From: JAFGHJ01 sp964631335
Lineage (GTDB): Bacteria > Hydrothermota > UBA3072
DNA: 5,263 bases
Reading direction: 5' to 3'
Assembly: GCA_964631335.1 (NCBI GenBank)
Contig: CAZVXD010000125.1
Location: forward strand, 1-5,263
Shown: positions 4,183-5,263 of the stretch, one piece after another
Position numbering within the stretch: position 1 is the stretch's first letter
Layout of the letters: each line of letters starts with the position of its first letter
Position numbers and translations under genes: made by a program
Notes under the pieces: model-generated
What the model saw: only the letters and a program-made list of their open reading frames with translations
The model's database searches: none
What the model was told of the DNA's origin: nothing

Positions 4183-5263
4183 TTAAAGCTTTCCCTGTAT
4201 CCATTTGATTATATCGTTAAATATAATCAAACCCATTAATATGAGAATAATAATTGTTCCGATAGTTTGAACAATTTTGAGCAGTGTTTTTGAAGGCGGT
4301 CTTCTGGAAGTGAAAGTGGCGAGAGACATTATAATATGAAAACCGTCTAAAGGAGGTATTGGAATCAGGTTAACGATGGCAAGATTGATTGTTATAAGAG
4401 CTACAAACATTAAAAGGCTTATAAAACCGCGATCCAGAGATTTTTGTGTGATTCTAACTATGCCTATAGGTCCGGACACTTCTTTTGGAGAAAGTTTTCT
4501 CTGGAATAGCCAGCTAAAGGTACGATAAATAAGAGTTGCGGTATTCCAGCTTTGCTGCCAGGCGAAAGAGATTGCCTGTATTCCCCCGACACTCATTTTA
4601 GTCGAAGGCGATTCTATCCCTATTATTCCTATATTAACTATAGAATCTCCTTCGATTGTTTTTTGCTTGTCCGGTATTATATTTGTTTTTACTGTGTCCC
4701 CACCGGATAAATATACAATACTTAGTGTTTCTTCCGCCGCGGGGTGAATTATATTGGTTATATCTTCCCAGTTTTTTACAGGTTTGTTTTGAATTTCGAT
4801 TATTGTATCGCCTTTTTCAATGCTGGCTTTATCGGCGGGTAGATCTTTTATTATGTTACCCACAACCGGGGGTATAAATGGAATTAAAGAATCTTTAACT
4901 AAAGAGTCGACTGTTATCTCTGTCTCTTTTCCTTCCCGTATCAATGAAATTTTAGAATTTTTTTCTATTTTTTCTGTAATTTCATACCAGTTGAAAACTT
5001 TCTTGTCATCGATCTCTAATATTTTGTCACCTGATAAAAGATTACTGGCTGAATTAGCCTTGCCTATCGATACGGTTGGTATAATGTCGATTCCGTTAAA
5101 TAATAATACGAACAGGAAAATGAAAAATCCGAGAGCGAAATTCGCGAACGGACCGGCAAAAACGACACCAATTTTTAAAAAAATATTTTTGGAATAAAAT
5201 TCATCGTCTTCTCCTTTCATTTCATCAGGATCCATACCTTTGATTTCTACGTATCCTCCGAAA
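4183..5263 (-). CDS. rseP: RseP / site-2 protease family membrane zinc metalloprotease (M50), C-terminal 359 residues
   Basis: This is an inner-membrane intramembrane protease that cleaves membrane-spanning substrates such as anti-sigma factors in regulated proteolysis. The frame is open to the window edge. The codons before the ATG at 5235 encode FGGYVEIKG, the family's conserved segment, so that ATG is internal (MDPDE). In the visible numbering, the next parts are a hydrophobic segment at about 27-57 with a GPFANF motif (the family's GPxxN) and a first degenerate PDZ domain around LLSGDKILEIDDKKVFNW. A second PDZ domain follows, with the ADKASIEKGDTIIEI block. NLIPIPPLDG (298-307) carries the aspartate that is the third zinc ligand. 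A final transmembrane helix and a short tail end in IQGKL. The HExxH motif lies outside the window. The visible length fits a roughly 400-450-residue family member. In many bacteria this gene neighbours dxr, cdsA or bamA, none of which can be seen here. Confidence 0.95.
   Translation of the reverse strand, partial: FGGYVEIKGMDPDEMKGEDDEFYSKNIFLKIGVVFAGPFANFALGFFIFLFVLLFNGIDIIPTVSIGKANSASNLLSGDKILEIDDKKVFNWYEITEKIEKNSKISLIREGKETEITVDSLVKDSLIPFIPPVVGNIIKDLPADKASIEKGDTIIEIQNKPVKNWEDITNIIHPAAEETLSIVYLSGGDTVKTNIIPDKQKTIEGDSIVNIGIIGIESPSTKMSVGGIQAISFAWQQSWNTATLIYRTFSWLFQRKLSPKEVSGPIGIVRITQKSLDRGFISLLMFVALITINLAIVNLIPIPPLDGFHIIMSLATFTSRRPPSKTLLKIVQTIGTIIILILMGLIIFNDIIKWIQGKL

Overview
The window looks like chromosomal DNA from an AT-rich, diderm (outer-membrane-bearing) bacterium. 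The outer membrane is inferred from a TonB-dependent receptor. I cannot name the phylum from the sequence. The abundance of short degenerate intergenic repeats and an isolated 5S rRNA gene suggest an uncultured lineage, but that is only an impression.

Layout, left to right. (1) Positions 1-474, plus strand: the C-terminal half of asparagine synthetase A (asnA), cut by the window edge. (2) 475-883: no gene, mostly degenerate repeats built on CCACAGAG / CACAGAG units. (3) 884-1001, minus strand: a complete 5S rRNA gene with no 23S gene beside it. It has its own consensus-like promoter placed so that transcription would begin at the mature 5' end. (4) 1002-1182: the 5S promoter and more repeats. 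(5) 1183-2922, minus: a complete BtuB-like TonB-dependent receptor. (6) 2923-3193: repeats of the same family. (7) 3194-3712, minus: a six-helix ECF-transporter S component with no canonical start codon at its expected N-terminus. (8) about 3737-3880, minus: a cobalamin (B12) riboswitch directly upstream of the S component, with a good promoter in front of it. (9) 3912-4182: AT-rich intergenic DNA with an imperfect inverted repeat. (10) 4183-5263, minus: the C-terminal 359 residues of the RseP/site-2 membrane metalloprotease, whose N-terminus (with the zinc-binding motif) lies beyond the window.

The functional centre is the minus-strand unit promoter - B12 riboswitch - ECF S component - TonB receptor. 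The receptor would move a corrinoid across the outer membrane, and the S component, with a shared energy-coupling module encoded elsewhere, would move it or a precursor across the inner membrane. Classical diderm B12 uptake pairs BtuB with the BtuCDF ABC importer, so this would be a hybrid route. The substrate assignment rests on the riboswitch and on similarity to BtuB.

The main oddities are the missing start codon of the S component next to two A8 tracts, a repeat that supplies the end of that same gene, the self-contained 5S gene, and repeats that follow gene ends in the sense orientation. I see no clearly new multi-gene system.
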